From Rotaria sordida (lineage: Eukaryota; Rotifera; Eurotatoria; Philodinida; Philodinidae), in contig CAJNOL010000046.1 in the NCBI GenBank assembly GCA_905250125.1, positions 62,001 to 126,000 on the forward strand: a stretch of 64,000 bases of DNA, read 5' to 3'. The position numbers were made by a program, and so were the translations under genes. Under the pieces are notes generated by a model, which made no database searches, was not told where the DNA came from, and was given only the letters and a program-made list of their open reading frames with translations. Below are positions 12,801 to 25,384 of this stretch, piece after piece. Every line of letters starts with the position of its first letter. Positions within the stretch are counted from its first letter, which is position 1.

Positions 12801-15800
12801 TCAAACCGGACAAAAAAAACCGTCCGTAGTTTAATACTTAAACAGTCAACTATTTTCTGACCACCATTCTATCGCGGCATATAGATGGTTATTCTCTGAC
12901 CGGCAATCTATTGTCGGTATTTATGAGTACTACGGTATATCAAAAGTAGTGCATTTTTGTTCATTACTTAATATATAAAGAATAAAGTTATTACTATGTA
13001 AGAGTAAAAATACTTGATTTTTTTTATTGATATAACTCCGACATTGACTCGAAGAATATTCTTTTTGCAACTTCGGCGAAGTTGAAGTCGGCTTTCGTAG
13101 TCTGATGCAGAGCTCTACATTGAATATATTCAGGTTAAACTAAAGGTCTCACCGATGATTTTTGTACCAACAATTCAACATTTTAGCAGGATTCATTTTT
13201 TGTCTTTTGTCATGATTGAATAGATCTCGTCGAATTACATAAGAAAAAGTATACTTCAAATACAAAAACCTCTTTAAAAGAAATGATCGTGATACCATTA
13301 TTTGGAAAATATAGGACGAAATAGATCCGAAATTCTGTCCCTTGTGAAATTTCTTTTTCTTATATAACTCGACAAGCTCTATACAATCATGGCATAAAGA
13401 GAAAAATAAATCCTGTTGAAATATTGAATTCCTGACATATAACATATACTGTAAATATCTTTAAATTGAAGTATCTCAGTTCATGGACATTATAAGCGTC
13501 TGATATTTTAAAGTTGACAGATTGCCGAAGAGATCTTCAATTTGACCCAAATATATTCAGTTCTCGATTGTCAAAAAATAGAATTGAATAATAATGCTTA
13601 CGAAGATTATAAATTATCAACATTTACACTGTACTAATAAAACATTTTCAATAGATGTTTGTTTGATAATAATAACTTAGATAGGTTCTTTTTTATATTA
13701 ATATTGATTTTTCTATTTTCTTCATTTGAAAAGTATTAATTTGAAAGCTAATTACTAAAAACATTAATCCTTCTCGAATTATTTCTTTTCGGATAAAATC
13801 AAGAAACGAATAGTAATATATACAAATACTGCAGATAACTAACTTCAACGTTTTTAATGATTTTCTTACATACCATATTCAATTTTTTTATTAACATTCG
13901 ATAATTTATCAAGACTTGCAGTATAAGCTTGTCCAGTATCTGTTGAAAAAACAACAGCATTTGTACCAGCAACTATTTGTTCAATAGTTAATCGTTGTCG
14001 AGTTGTCCACAAACATAATTTTGCTCGATTATTAGTTGGTTCACATTCATGATAGAGATACAACTAGAGAAACAAAAAGAAAAAAACATTTTTTTTTGTT
14101 TAATAAAAATTTTTTTCGTATTCTATTATATACTTTTTTTGATTGTACATAAAATACTTTTAAATCATCATCAATATTTTCTTTATCAAGTATACCATTT
14201 GATTCAAGTTTTCCACCTACTACCGCTATTTCTGTTACATTCAAAACACTAAAAAATAAAATTTTAATAAAGAAATTTGTTTTTTTTTTCTCGTTGGTAT
14301 GAACATTTTTTGATCACTAAATTTATTATTAAAACAATATTACGATAGTATACGAAATAACAGTCATACTTTTAGAAAAATCAGAATAAACATTAGAAAC
14401 AGACAGGCTATAAATGTGAGTATGAAAAGGTAAAGAGAAGACTTACATTTACACCCATCTATTTCTTGTAAGCACTAACCGTCTATCATCTATTTCACAC
14501 TAATACATTTAGTGATCAACTATATCTTGGTTTTTTTTTTGGTAAACAAAAGACAATTTCTTTTTTTCTTTTCTTACTGTTTAACAATTTTTCGATATTT
14601 ATAATCATTTAAAACATAAATATCTCCTTTATTTGTATAACATATAATTGCATAATCATTACAAACAAGTTTTTGAACATGTTCAGATTGACTATTAAAT
14701 TTAGTAACAAGTAAGGGTTGTTGAATATATAAATCATTTCCTTTTGGATGACCAAGATGTCCAGCATTAAGACCAAATGTAAATAATTGACTATCATCAA
14801 CAATTAATGCTACATGAAAACGACCACAAGCTATATGAGTAATTTTTCGATCTTTTATTTGACGAAATTGCATCTAAACAAAAAAAAAACAATAAATGAT
14901 AGAAGTTTAAAAGTAAAATAAATTTTACTTTTGTTGGTACTAAAAGTTTAATTACACCAGGATGACCTAATTGATGATAATTATTTAAACCACAACTCCA
15001 TAAACATCCTCTACAAAAATTATAAATTAAAAATTTTATTTCTTTTTTGTTTTTGTTTTTTACTTTTCAGTAAGAAAATATGAACAATCACGTGTAACAG
15101 CAATATCAATACAACGATCTTGCTCAGTTTCTTTTATTGTTTCCATAGCCATTATTTGTTTAGGAATCTAGAAAAATAAATTTATTTATTCTAATAAAAT
15201 TTATATATATGAAAAATTTTCTTACTAAAACTGATTCTTCATTATCATGTCCAAGACGTCCACCAACACCAATACCACAAGAATAAACTGATCCATTATT
15301 TGATAGAAATAACGTATGATATTTATCCATTTTAACCTATACATTTTTTGTTTTTGTATAATGAAATTATTTTTTTGTTATAAAATTTAAATTAACCTTT
15401 TTTATACAAATTGAATCTCGACGAAATATATCAATTAATTCAGGAACTTTTTTAGCTGTTGACTAATGATGAAATTTAAAAAAGCAAAAAAAAAATAATA
15501 TAAAATCTTCATAAATTATATATTTTTTAATTTACTTGACTATGTCCTAGATTTTCATTTGTATTTTCACCCATTGTATATACTTCATAACTTTCTTTAA
15601 ATAAGAGAAAAATAATAATAATAGATTTATTTGTATTAATTTATAAAAGTAAAAATTTACCAATATCTAATAGTTCCGAAGATGTTTCAATAAATGTATC
15701 TCGAATAACATGATCAATATATGTCATATGATCATAATCTAATAGATTTGTATTTGCACCGGCCTTTAGAAAAACAAAGCCAATTTTAAATAATTATAAA

Positions 15801-16280
15801 AAGAAAAGTATACAAAATACTTTAATAAGATTGACAGAATTATCAATTCTTCCATAGAATACACTATAATGTAATGCCTTAAAATCAAATATAAAAGAAC
15901 AAAAGAAAATTTATTTAAATTAATTAATTAACATAAGAACTATTTTACAGTATAGCCTGATTCTAAATTTTTTGCATTGATATCAACTTTTTTTTGTTTT
16001 AATAACCAATCAATTATTGGCCATTTATTAGTTAAAGCCGAGCATACTTGTATTAACGTTCGACCATATTTATCATGACCTAATAGAAATAAGAAAAATT
16101 TTTGCAAAATAATAAAATCAATATATATAAATAACCTTTTGCGCAATTTCCACATCGACATAAATAATTGAGTATTATTGGAATTGGTATAGATTGTGAT
16201 GCAACACGTATTAAATCTAGATAATGTGTTGTTGAACGACATTTTGGTGTACAATCAATTTCAATAGAAACAACGGGCAT
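6845..16280 (-). CDS. IBTK: Inhibitor of Bruton tyrosine kinase homolog (ankyrin-RCC1-BTB-BTB)
   Basis: Twenty-seven exons sum to 3,891 bases, 1,296 residues (human about 1,350). Order: N-terminal CTPKCRS motif; ankyrin repeats (ESGYTALHYSVFYGRID); RCC1 blades (YTMGENTNENLGH, VGGRLGHDNEE, CGLNNYHQLGHP, FGLNAGHLGHP); BTB1 (FPAHKYILCMRSPYFRQL); BTB2 (SCHKCILTSRLDYFRSMF) with its BACK-like tail; a low-complexity region; and a conserved C-terminal helix (EELAIQALHRLYNSDQEF). Family role: adaptor of Cullin-3 ubiquitin ligases; the kinase-inhibitor name is vertebrate-specific history. Most introns are 45-80 bases, but those at 13873-12536, 11190-9775 and 8459-7354 exceed 1 kb and carry insertions. 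Exon 20 seems to use an unusual donor, GTCAGA. Start chosen by match to the family N-terminus. Confidence 0.93.
9985..10357. mobile_element. MITE-like inverted-repeat element in an IBTK intron
   Basis: The segment beginning TGTCTATGGATTTTCTTGAG at 9985 returns in inverted, diverged form ending at 10357. The match continues inward through about 10130 and from about 10210, giving roughly 140-base arms around a short loop. It has no transposase. It lies in the long intron between IBTK exons 18 and 19. Confidence 0.7.
13170..13431. mobile_element. MITE-like inverted-repeat element in an IBTK intron
   Basis: Arms at 13170-13259 and 13343-13431 (about 90 bases each) are inverted copies with moderate divergence; for example CAATTCAACATTTTAGCAGG pairs with a mirrored CCTGTTGAAATATTGAATT. 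The loop is about 83 bases. The element lies in the 1.3 kb intron between the RCC1 part and the BTB1 part of IBTK. Confidence 0.75.
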
Positions 16281-16999
16281 ACCTTAAAATATAGATTTTT
16301 ATTATACAAAAAAACAAATAGCTGATTAAAAAAAAGGTAACATACTACTTAAAAAAACATTTTGCAAAACCAAAAAGCAAAAGGAATTATGTAATTGCAG
16401 CGGATAATTTCGTAAAGATCGAATTTGCTCGTTCAACAGTTATTAAAAGACGAAAAATGCGGACGTCGTCAACAAGTGATGAAAGATGATGGCGCCACAA
16501 TCATTGATTTCTGAACATCATATCAATGAAATATTTAATCAATATGAATAAAATTTCTAATAATAAATAGAAAATTTTATTTATTTATTTTTAATTGATA
16601 ATCTTGAACTTTATCTTAATTTTCTATTGTTCAATTTTGACAACTAATAAAAATAGACACTTACATGACGTCATATGAAGCTTCAGCTAAAGTACGAACG
16701 AAATATATTTGTTTAGTAGTTGAAATTCATCTATCTATTTTTTTCTAATATAAAAAAACAAAAATATTTGTTCTTAAAAAAATCGAAACTATTCAATGAT
16801 TCGTTCTTACATATTTTTCAAAATAAGAATCTATATTTTGACTCAGCATAAATTTTGTAAACTATTCGCATAGACGTTTTTTTTTTGAATAATTTATATT
16901 TAAATTAAAAGAACCAATTTTCTAATACATCATTGAATTTTAAATGAGATTATTATTCTTTTTCAAGTATGTTGACCATTTTAAATTTGCTGATCTTCA
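16281..16999. promoter_or_regulatory. Shared divergent promoter region of IBTK and the CREB-like gene
   Basis: The 719 bases separate two divergently transcribed start codons, so both promoters should lie here. It is AT-rich, with one small cluster of higher-GC sequence around 16440-16500. A full palindromic CRE is present (listed separately). No TATA box was assigned. Confidence 0.6.
16666..16673. promoter_or_regulatory. Consensus cAMP response element TGACGTCA
   Basis: A perfect palindromic CRE lies 327 bases upstream of the CREB-like ATG. One other TGACGTCA occurs in the window (30226-30233, in the decayed transposon), so a single match is not by itself significant; its place upstream of a CREB gene makes autoregulation plausible. 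Confidence 0.45.
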
Positions 17000-19555
17000 A
17001 TGGAAAACAAAACTTTTACACATATTCAAAATTCTCCATCCATATCTAATCATTCATCAAATAGTGATACCATTATAACAACGACTCCAAATTCATTTGT
17101 TCTGTCACCAACAATAAACACAACAACAACAACGTCATCCTTACAAACCTTACAGGTGAGTTTAAATAAATAGAAACAATACAAATATAAGTATGAGTTA
17201 AATTAAACTTATCATGGTAATCATTTAGGCTGTTCCTGTAACTCGATCAATTCAAGTTTATTCCGACAATAATAATAACGGATCAAATATAGTTATTACT
17301 CAGCCAACATTTAAGTACATAGATAAAAATAAAAAATAATTATTTATTATTATTGTTATTATTACTATTTGTTTTGTTTTTTTAATTTAGAAAATTATTA
17401 AGTGAAACAATTAAACAAGAACAAGTGGAAAATAATTCTGTACAAGAAGATTATTCTATAGCAAAAAATACATTAACAATTAATCAATTGAAAACAAATA
17501 ATAATCAACAGCCAATAGGTAATAAATGTTGAAACAAAAAAAAAATTCTATGATTATTGTTGTATTCGATTAGAACTTACCACTATTAATCTTGATCCAC
17601 GTGAAACAATAAACGGTCTTTCAACTATTTCAATGTCAATGGCGAATGTTGGTGCTCATATTATGTCTGCTTTAAATTCAACTCATTTACCAGATGGTGC
17701 TGGAACTTATTTTGTTTCAAGTAATATGAATATCTCTAATATTGATATATGTAGATAACCTTGTAGATAAGATAAATTTTAAGATGAAATACTTTTCTTT
17801 GAATCAAGAGACAATTAAGCTAGATAAGAAGAAGAATTAAATTTAATCGAATGAATAATGGATATGAATATGTTTTTTTATAAAAGTATTTTAACTTACA
17901 ATCTGTTTTAAAAGGAAAAAGTTGTTTTCACATAGATATTGACTTTTAATTATCATTCATATAAAAAAATTAAAAATGATCAGATTTTAATAGAAGAATA
18001 GAATATTAGATTACTACAAAAATCTATTCTATTATTATTTTAGAAATAGAACGAAAGAATATTAATTCTCTTCATATAAAAGGACAATAAATAATTCAAT
18101 ATTTAGTGAGCATTATTATATATAGCTTCAATGCTAATGCTAATTGTTGAATCTAAAACAAATCTTACATAATTTGAATTAATCATGGCAAAGAATCCGA
18201 AGATATCATACATTTGTAAATAAATATTTGCTTAGTAATTATGTCATCTTAATTAAAATTGATCTAATTTGATCTCAAAGAGACATATATTCTCATAAGT
18301 CGAAAATAAAACTCACGAGAGAACTATCCCAACTATAGTCTACTGTTTGAACTCAAACGAAAGGCGCTGTAAGAATAGAAAATATCTATAAGGATTCATT
18401 CCTATGGATCTGTGAAGCCAAGTTACGGCCGTTGTACTTAGTTTTCATCGAAAAGAGTGCTCTATTGTCAAGATGTTGAATTTTCAATTAAACTCGACTT
18501 TTCTGATATATCCATGGCGAACGATTATTTTTCAAAAATTTAATATCCTGACAAACGAACATTCGTTTTGGCAGAAACTTTCATGTTATTCTAAGAATCA
18601 TTAGACCTATTAATGGACAAAATTTTAGATCAAAATTTCGTTATTTGGTTTTCAATAAATACCTAAAAATGAGTTGAAAATTCAGTAAAACAGTCGTGAC
18701 TTGACTTCAAAGGCCCATATGTGCCGATATATACGTCACGACTCACTGTTCTTCCTCTTTCCTCTTCCTCTTCCTCTCTGTATCGTCTCTCTCTTTGTTT
18801 CTCTATCATATATAAGCTTGTGTTGAATGTGCAATAGACACATTCTGGACATGTGAAGTAGCTAATAAACATCATTGCCGAGTAGCGGCTAGCTACTTCT
18901 CCAGTCTGTCATAACATCTCTTTCTCATTTTTATCGTTACACCATGGTAACAAAACCTTTCAAGACTTCTTCTGGTTTTTCAGAGACTTAGTGAATTCAA
19001 ACAGTAGATTACAGTTCTGATAGTTCTCTCATGAGCTGAGTTATATTGATGTGTCTGTAATGACTATCATCTCTATGATAAATTATTAATTTTTTTTTCA
19101 AACTAGGTTTGCCAAGTGATCTAGCTTCTAATTATAAATTACTTCCATCATCAAATTCTGATCTACCATCTCCATCGAATTCATCAAATTCTTCAAATCC
19201 TTCATCATCAAATCATCATCATCATCCACATCATCAAGTAAAACGACACGGTGAAGGTAATGATCCAACTCGAAAACGTGAAATGCGTTTACAAAAAAAT
19301 CGGTAAAATAATGTTGCTATAAATTTTGTTTTTTTTTATTTTTATTTTTATTTTTTAATTTTTAGTGAAGCAGCACGTGAATGTCGTCGTAAGAAAAAAG
19401 AATATATAAAATGTCTTGAAGAACGTGTAACTGGACTTGAAAATCAAAATAAAGCATTAATTGAAGAATTACGACAATTAAAAGAATTGTATTGTCAACG
19501 AGAAGAAACGACTAATAATAATACCAATAATAAAACAACAAATACAACGCGTTAG
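17000..19555 (+). CDS. CREB/CREM/ATF1-family bZIP transcription factor
   Basis: Six exons (17000-17155, 17229-17314, 17391-17518, 17574-17720, 19107-19302, 19366-19555) encode 300 residues. The last two exons carry an almost canonical CREB bZIP: RKREMRLQKNR, EAARECRRKKKEYIKCLEER, then a leucine zipper (LENQNKALIEELRQLKELYC). The last intron splits NR|EAAR, as in animal CREB genes. Upstream is Ser/Thr/Asn-rich sequence. A kinase-inducible domain with the RRPSYR protein kinase A site is not present in these exons, so this product would resemble a constitutive or repressor-type CREM/ATF form. An alternative exon in the 1.4 kb intron 4 is possible but none was recognised. It should bind CRE sites as a dimer in the nucleus. 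Confidence 0.9.
18312..19035. mobile_element. Inverted-repeat element in CREB intron 4
   Basis: Ends of about 44 bases are inverted copies: the left end contains GAGAGAACTATC...CTACTGTTTGAACTCA and the right end TGAATTCAAACAGTAG...GATAGTTCTCTCATGAG. No transposase is visible inside. The right half holds a promoter-like segment (about 18800-18900) that recurs at 31310-31400. Likely a non-autonomous DNA element. Confidence 0.65.
18800..18910 (+). repeat. TATA-containing repeat segment, copy 1
   Basis: A CT-rich stretch is followed by TATATAAGCTTGTGTTGAATG, then ACATTCTGGACATGTGAAG and AATAAACATCATT. The same order with scattered changes occurs at 31310-31420. TATATAAG followed some 75 bases later by AATAAA resembles an LTR or other transposon promoter; this reading is an inference. 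Confidence 0.55.
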
Positions 19556-20955
19556 AAATATTCTTAGAAAAAGAAAACGAAACAGTATTTTTTTTGGTTA
19601 TTTATCTGTATACATTTATATTTTTTTCCTTCATTTCTTTATTAACTACATTTTGTTTGTTGTGGAAAGAGTTTTTTCTTTTCTTTTCTTTTATTATGTA
19701 TTTTCTTGTGTAATGTGTGTATTATTATTATTATTATTATTTTTTGTTTTATTTTATGTGATTTTGTTTTGTATTTTGTGACAATGTATGAAAGACAAGA
19801 ACGAAATAAACACAGGTCATGTGTGTTCTTTTATTCATCGGATATTTTCTATACTTTTTCCTTATTGTAGACATGATTATTGGCGAATATTAACAAAGGT
19901 AAGTCACTTTTGTGTTTTTCTTTTTTCTACTGGAATTAATTATAAGATTTTGTTTCAAAGAAATAAAATTAATTATTGTTGTTTCGATTCCATAAGTCTC
20001 AAATAACTGGTATAGATCTTTGATTAGAGAGTATCAATACTATAGAATTAAATTTAATAGAAAATATGTGAGGTTTTTACCGAAAAAAAATTTACAATAA
20101 AGTTTGTTGTAGTTCTTAGGGGGATCGAAATGTTTTAGATGTTTCATTTTTGTTTTTCTGGTCTGTATTCGTTTTAAATATCCTCTATCTACTGAATATA
20201 TTTCAAGAATTAATATATAACTATAGAAGACAAAAAAACAAGATAATATGGAATGTTTCCGCTGAAAAACATCGAAATTTACTTATTATTTCGTTGTTTT
20301 TGAAAAGAAACGTTGAGAATTGCCTCCTGTGTCTCAAGCATAGTATATTTGATCGAGTTGAAACTTTCTTCTACTTATATAAGGATAAAAAGATAAATGA
20401 TGTGAATTTGCTCATAGAAGTCTAAATTAAGGTATATACACATCAAAGGAAAGCAACGGATTCCGTTAAACTTCAATGAACACTCTTACATTCAATACTT
20501 GCAGAATCCTTCGCATAACTTTATAAATAATTCTGCAGTTTCATATCATAAGATAGATCTAATAAAAGTGAACGTCTCATTCTTTGTAAGACTAAAGCCT
20601 AAGCAATAATCGCTATTGTCTAGTGCGATAATGGTTCAAGGATTCTACATACTTTTACGGATTTCTATTTGGTTTCACAGGGCTTTGAACGATTTTGGAT
20701 TTACAGTGCCTATGAATTCTCATAGACCTTTAAATCCATAACTGCCTTGTAGAAGTTATAATCTGCATAAACGAGTTTCGTTACTAAACAGTTAAACAGC
20801 ATTAATCTGTCTATTAAAACTATTGACCATTGCCGTAGTCATATTAATAAACTATAGAATAATGAAAAAAAAAATTCTTTGTCGCTGACATCAGAAAGGA
20901 AAAAAGTCTTATTGCATATCTTTTATTTTTGTTTTATTAGTCTATTTAAATAATA
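19556..20955. other. Intergenic: CREB-like 3' UTR and DENND6 upstream region
   Basis: The first few hundred bases are T-rich and contain AATAAA-type signals around 19804 and 19960, consistent with the CREB-like 3' UTR. The rest shows no convincing gene. A 3' splice-site motif (gttttattag) ends at 20940, 15 bases before the DENND6 ATG. Confidence 0.5.
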
Positions 20956-23900
20956 ATGAGTTTACCTGCTCCAACATCACCAAATTTGCATCGTTCTCAT
21001 TCTGATCGTGATCTTATAACAAATGAACGTCGTTTAAGTCGACCACGTTTAACAAGTTCATCATCATCAAATATTCCATTACAAATAACAATAACATCAT
21101 CTATACCATCAAATTCTTCAGTACCAACTTCACCACTTTTATTACCATGGGATCGTCTACAAAAATGGTTATATGGTATAGCTGTTGTTACATTTGATCT
21201 TGAATTAGGACAATCAATAGAACTTCTATTACCAAATCATTGTAAATTATCTGATAAAGAAAAATTAAATTTATCATATTTATCATTTCCGGATGCTAAT
21301 TCAGCATTTCTTGGTGATATACAATATCATTTTCGTATACGTCATGAATCAAATTTACCAACATATTATCAATATTATAATTCAATTGTTCCACCAGCAT
21401 TACAAGTTGATAATAATTCATTATTTGGTTATGTACATTTTCGCCAAATACGTGATAAAACAGTAAAACGTGGTTATTTTCAAAAATCACTTGTACTTTT
21501 ATCCAAATTACCATTTATATCATTATTTCTATCAATTGTTAGTCAACTTGGTCCAAATTATTTTCAATATGGTTTAACAAGTTTAGAAACATGTTGTCAT
21601 TTAATGGATCGTCAATGGCCTGAACCAGAACCAGGCAAAACATTATTATTACCTTTATTAGGTAATGTTCTTCAAGTACGTATTCCAACACATGGCGATA
21701 AACCATTTTCATCATCAGATCTGATACAATTTCGTTCAATTGTTAATGAATCTATAACAGCAACTGCTCATTCAAATAATAGTAATTCAATTAAATTGCC
21801 TCTTGATGATGATACAGATATTGATGCAATATCAACAAATAATTCTCCAAATAAACAACAACAACAAGTAATTAAAATTATAATAGAATATTTCATTTTT
21901 TAATTGTATGAGTTTCTTTTTGTTTGTTTAAGATTTCAACTACTAGTAAAATTTATTCATATACATCATTTGAATTTTTACAAAAACATGAACAACAATT
22001 ACCACGTTTAATTCCATTTGTACATGATGTTAATACTTATCAATCGTTATTTTCTGTTTTAACACATATTCAACTTTTATGGGAATTAATTTTATTAAAT
22101 GAACCAATTGCTATTTTTGGAAGTTTTCCTACATATTGCTCACAAACTGTTCAAGCACTTGGTAAATTATTTTCTTTATTTACATAGAAAAAATGATATG
22201 TCTTAGTATGATTAAATGATTTTGCTAAGAAAAGTTTAGTTCGTTCTCTTAAAATGTTTAATAATCAATTGTTTTTTCTTTTATATATTGAAATTAAATA
22301 ATTAAAATTGACAATCAAAGATTGAGTACTACATACGATAGTCTTATTTCCTATAAATAGCAACTAGGATGATACAGAATTATGGAATGAAATGGAAATT
22401 CTGAATTGCATTGTTCTTATAAGCGAAAATGTTGACTAAATGTAACACATTTGCGTATCAATTAAGCTTAATTTACTATATGAATCATTGAACTATGTAT
22501 ATTGTCACATAATTATTTCGAGCTGATGTCATTTTCATATATTGATTACACTTACTCGGTAACATTGATGATTTCTACTCGATGAAAAAAGCGATTTGGA
22601 CAACATTTTCTAGTTTTGACGCAACTAGCAAATTTGAATAGTCGATTTCGATGAATAATTAATGACACTTTTAAGTGATACAGTGTACCTACTATAATCA
22701 TACAAATTATTTTCATAATATTGAAAGAGAAATTATGCATTTTATTTTTTGCTTTGTAATTATAAGGTAATTTCCGTATGCTACATTTTACTTTGTATTC
22801 ATTTACCAGATGTTCCATTCTCTGATATTATGTCATATTCAAAGATAGAATACTTTTTGATAGAAGGGAATACTATCTTTAATGTTACCATACATTTACT
22901 ATGAAGTATCTGCTAAATGAATACCGTTTTACTATTCAAATGTCATTCATAGATTGTATTTCTTTTTAGTTCATATAATATGGCCATTACGATATGCATC
23001 AGATTACCGTCCATTTTTTACCATCCATAATAGTGAATTTCAAGAGATAACATTTAATTCATCAAAAAAATCTTCAAATAAAACTTCATTGTCATTATCT
23101 AAAATGCCAGCACCACCATCTTTAATCATCGGTGTAACAAATCCATTTTTTGCTAAACTTCTTCATGAATGGCCACATATCATTCGTGTTAATGATAATC
23201 AAGAAGAACGATCTAAAAATAAACAAAATGAAAATTTTTTTTTTGTAGAACATGATGAAGATGATTTAACAATAAATGAACTTGAAGATAATACAGATTT
23301 ATCATCATCTCCACAACCAACAACAATAACAACAAAACAAACATCAATAAAAAAGTTTTCAACTAATATAAAACCTTATAAACATGCACGTACAATAAAT
23401 AATAATTCATCACATTTAACATTCGATATAAAACCTGGTTTATATACAAAATATAAACCATATTTACAACGCGATAAAACTATATTAAAAAAACTTCAAT
23501 CAACCAATTCTCAACAACGTCCAGATACAGTACAAAACGCTTTAATACGTCGATTTTTTCTTGAATTAACTCAAAGTTTTATTATACCACTTGAACGTTA
23601 TTTTGTTAGTCTTTTACCATTACGTAAATATTACCAAGTTAATCGTAAACCACCAATAATAAAAGAATTTGATAATGAAGAATTTCTTAAAACACTTGAT
23701 CAATATGGACCACAATTAACATCAGGTTTAAAAGGTGATTGGAAAGACTTATATAAGCATTTTTTATCAACACCAAATTTTCGTCTTTGGTTATCAAATC
23801 GACGACATGAAGCTAATTCAAAAATTTTTTCATTATATATTGAAACAATAGCTGATTGTCGTCTTGAACAAGATTTCAAAATTTCAAAATTAACTGAAAT

Positions 23901-24108
23901 CGAATTAGTTGATATATTATTAGGATTGAATGATTTGATTCAACGTTTAGAATCAAAAACTGATGAATTATTATTAACAATTGATCAAACAATTAAAAAT
24001 GAATATATTGAAAAATTAAAATTAAAAATAAAAACAATTATTGAAGAAAAATTATCTGATGATATGAAATTATTATTTCATAAACAAGTTAAAATATCAT
24101 TATCATAA
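20956..24108 (+). CDS. DENND6: DENN domain-containing protein 6 homolog (Rab GEF)
   Basis: Three exons (20956-21867, 21933-22161, 22970-24108) give 759 residues. Family motifs appear in order: FDLELGQSIELLLP, LSYLSFPDANSAFLGD, HFRQIRDKTVKRGYFQKSLV, WPEPEPGKTLLLP, QLLWELILLNEPI, ASDYRPFFTIHNSEF, GVTNPFFAKLLHEWPHII, LTQSFIIPLERY and GPQLTSGLKGDWKDLYKHFL. These span the split u/c/dDENN module. Vertebrate DENND6A/B are exchange factors for Rab14 on endosomes; orthology predicts the same class of role. The protein is longer than the human one (about 610), mainly through a Ser-rich N-terminus (1-60), an Asn/Gln-rich insert at the first splice junction and an acidic insert near residues 430-510. Intron 2 (808 bases) has no recognised content. 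Confidence 0.93.
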
Positions 24109-25384
24109 ATATCTTTATCAATAAATCAAAACGGTGAATAAAGTTATAGTTGTTTCTTTTTTTTCTCGTTTCTTTAAATGCTCATGTCATTCCTCATAAT
24201 TGTTGTATACTCCTATTCTGTATTTTTCTTTGCGCATGATTGTTATTTAATTGAACAAAAGAATTTGTCTATATTATTAAAATACAAAATAAAATGCTCT
24301 ATATATCGGGGGAAAACAAAAAGCACTTGAGAAAAATCATCTTTCTGTTTTTTGTTGTTTATTTATTTATTAGATATTAAATAATGAATTTTAATTTATG
24401 TTATTATAAATATTTTTGTCGAGTTATTTGTTTAAGCATACGGTAAGAATTTAGAAGTGAATTAGAAAGATGAAATCTTGTCAATTTTAAAATATATTGA
24501 ATGTTTACTTAATTTCAAAGAAAATAAAAATTTGTTGGACATATCAATATGTTGCTTTTAAACTTAAAGAACTAACTAAAAATTAATTTTTTTGCTGGAT
24601 TGGTTATGGGAGATCTACAGAGAGTAGAATAAATGATCCAAAAATTGAAAGGCTACAGTCATCCTAAAAAAGCAGCCAACCATGTTCATCACTATTTCGA
24701 ACTCGAACTTGATCGAACCTTAGGCTTCATTCATAATTACGTCAAGAAATACTTCGTAGTTATTTAAATACTCAACATTGTCTGAATTGATTGGATAGTT
24801 TCCAAACACTGAACTAGAGTTTGAATTCAGTGCATGTCTGGTAGTCAGTCAATGTTGATAGTTAAGAACTAATAGAATAGGTCAAGAGACATTTTCAACA
24901 TTATAATTTGAAGAATAGCAAGATGATTTGAGATTTCATCATGTGTTCATTATACAATGCAACAAACAGTGAGTCTGTGTATTTATTTCAAAAACAGAAG
25001 AGAGTTCTTAAAAGCTTTGGTGATACCTTCAAGTATTGAAGACTTGTCTGAAAATAATATTTATTTTCTTATTATTTTTGAAAATTTTTCATATTGTTCA
25101 AAATATTCAAAAATATTTATCAACTTCCATGAAACACTAAAAATGATAGAAAGACTGCAAGTGAATACATAATTCCATTCATCTAAGTTTCAAACAAATT
25201 CTTGTTAAGTTGAGTCTAAACAAGATTCATTTTCAAACAGGATTTTGTCTTTATTAAATATAAATATATTCGTGTCAAGCATTAACTAACTTCACCCTTT
25301 CAAAAAGAGAATCTTTTTTTTTATACGCTTTAAAATAAACAATAAGTTGAATTAAAGATTAATTCTTTTGCTTGTATGTTATAG
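24109..25384. other. Intergenic DENND6-MTRFR, probably holding the missing MTRFR first exon
   Basis: No conserved gene is seen. The start codon and targeting-peptide exon of MTRFR should lie here. One candidate short exon ends at a strong donor (GTGAGT at about 24968), but its phase does not fit the next exon. Confidence 0.4.

Noticed and set aside
20150..20425. 91-residue open frame downstream of the CREB-like gene
   Set aside because: Composition is random AT-rich, with no family motif and no supporting splice or neighbour context.
21296..21739. Antisense frames opposite DENND6 exon 1
   Set aside because: They are mirror frames of a strongly conserved coding exon.
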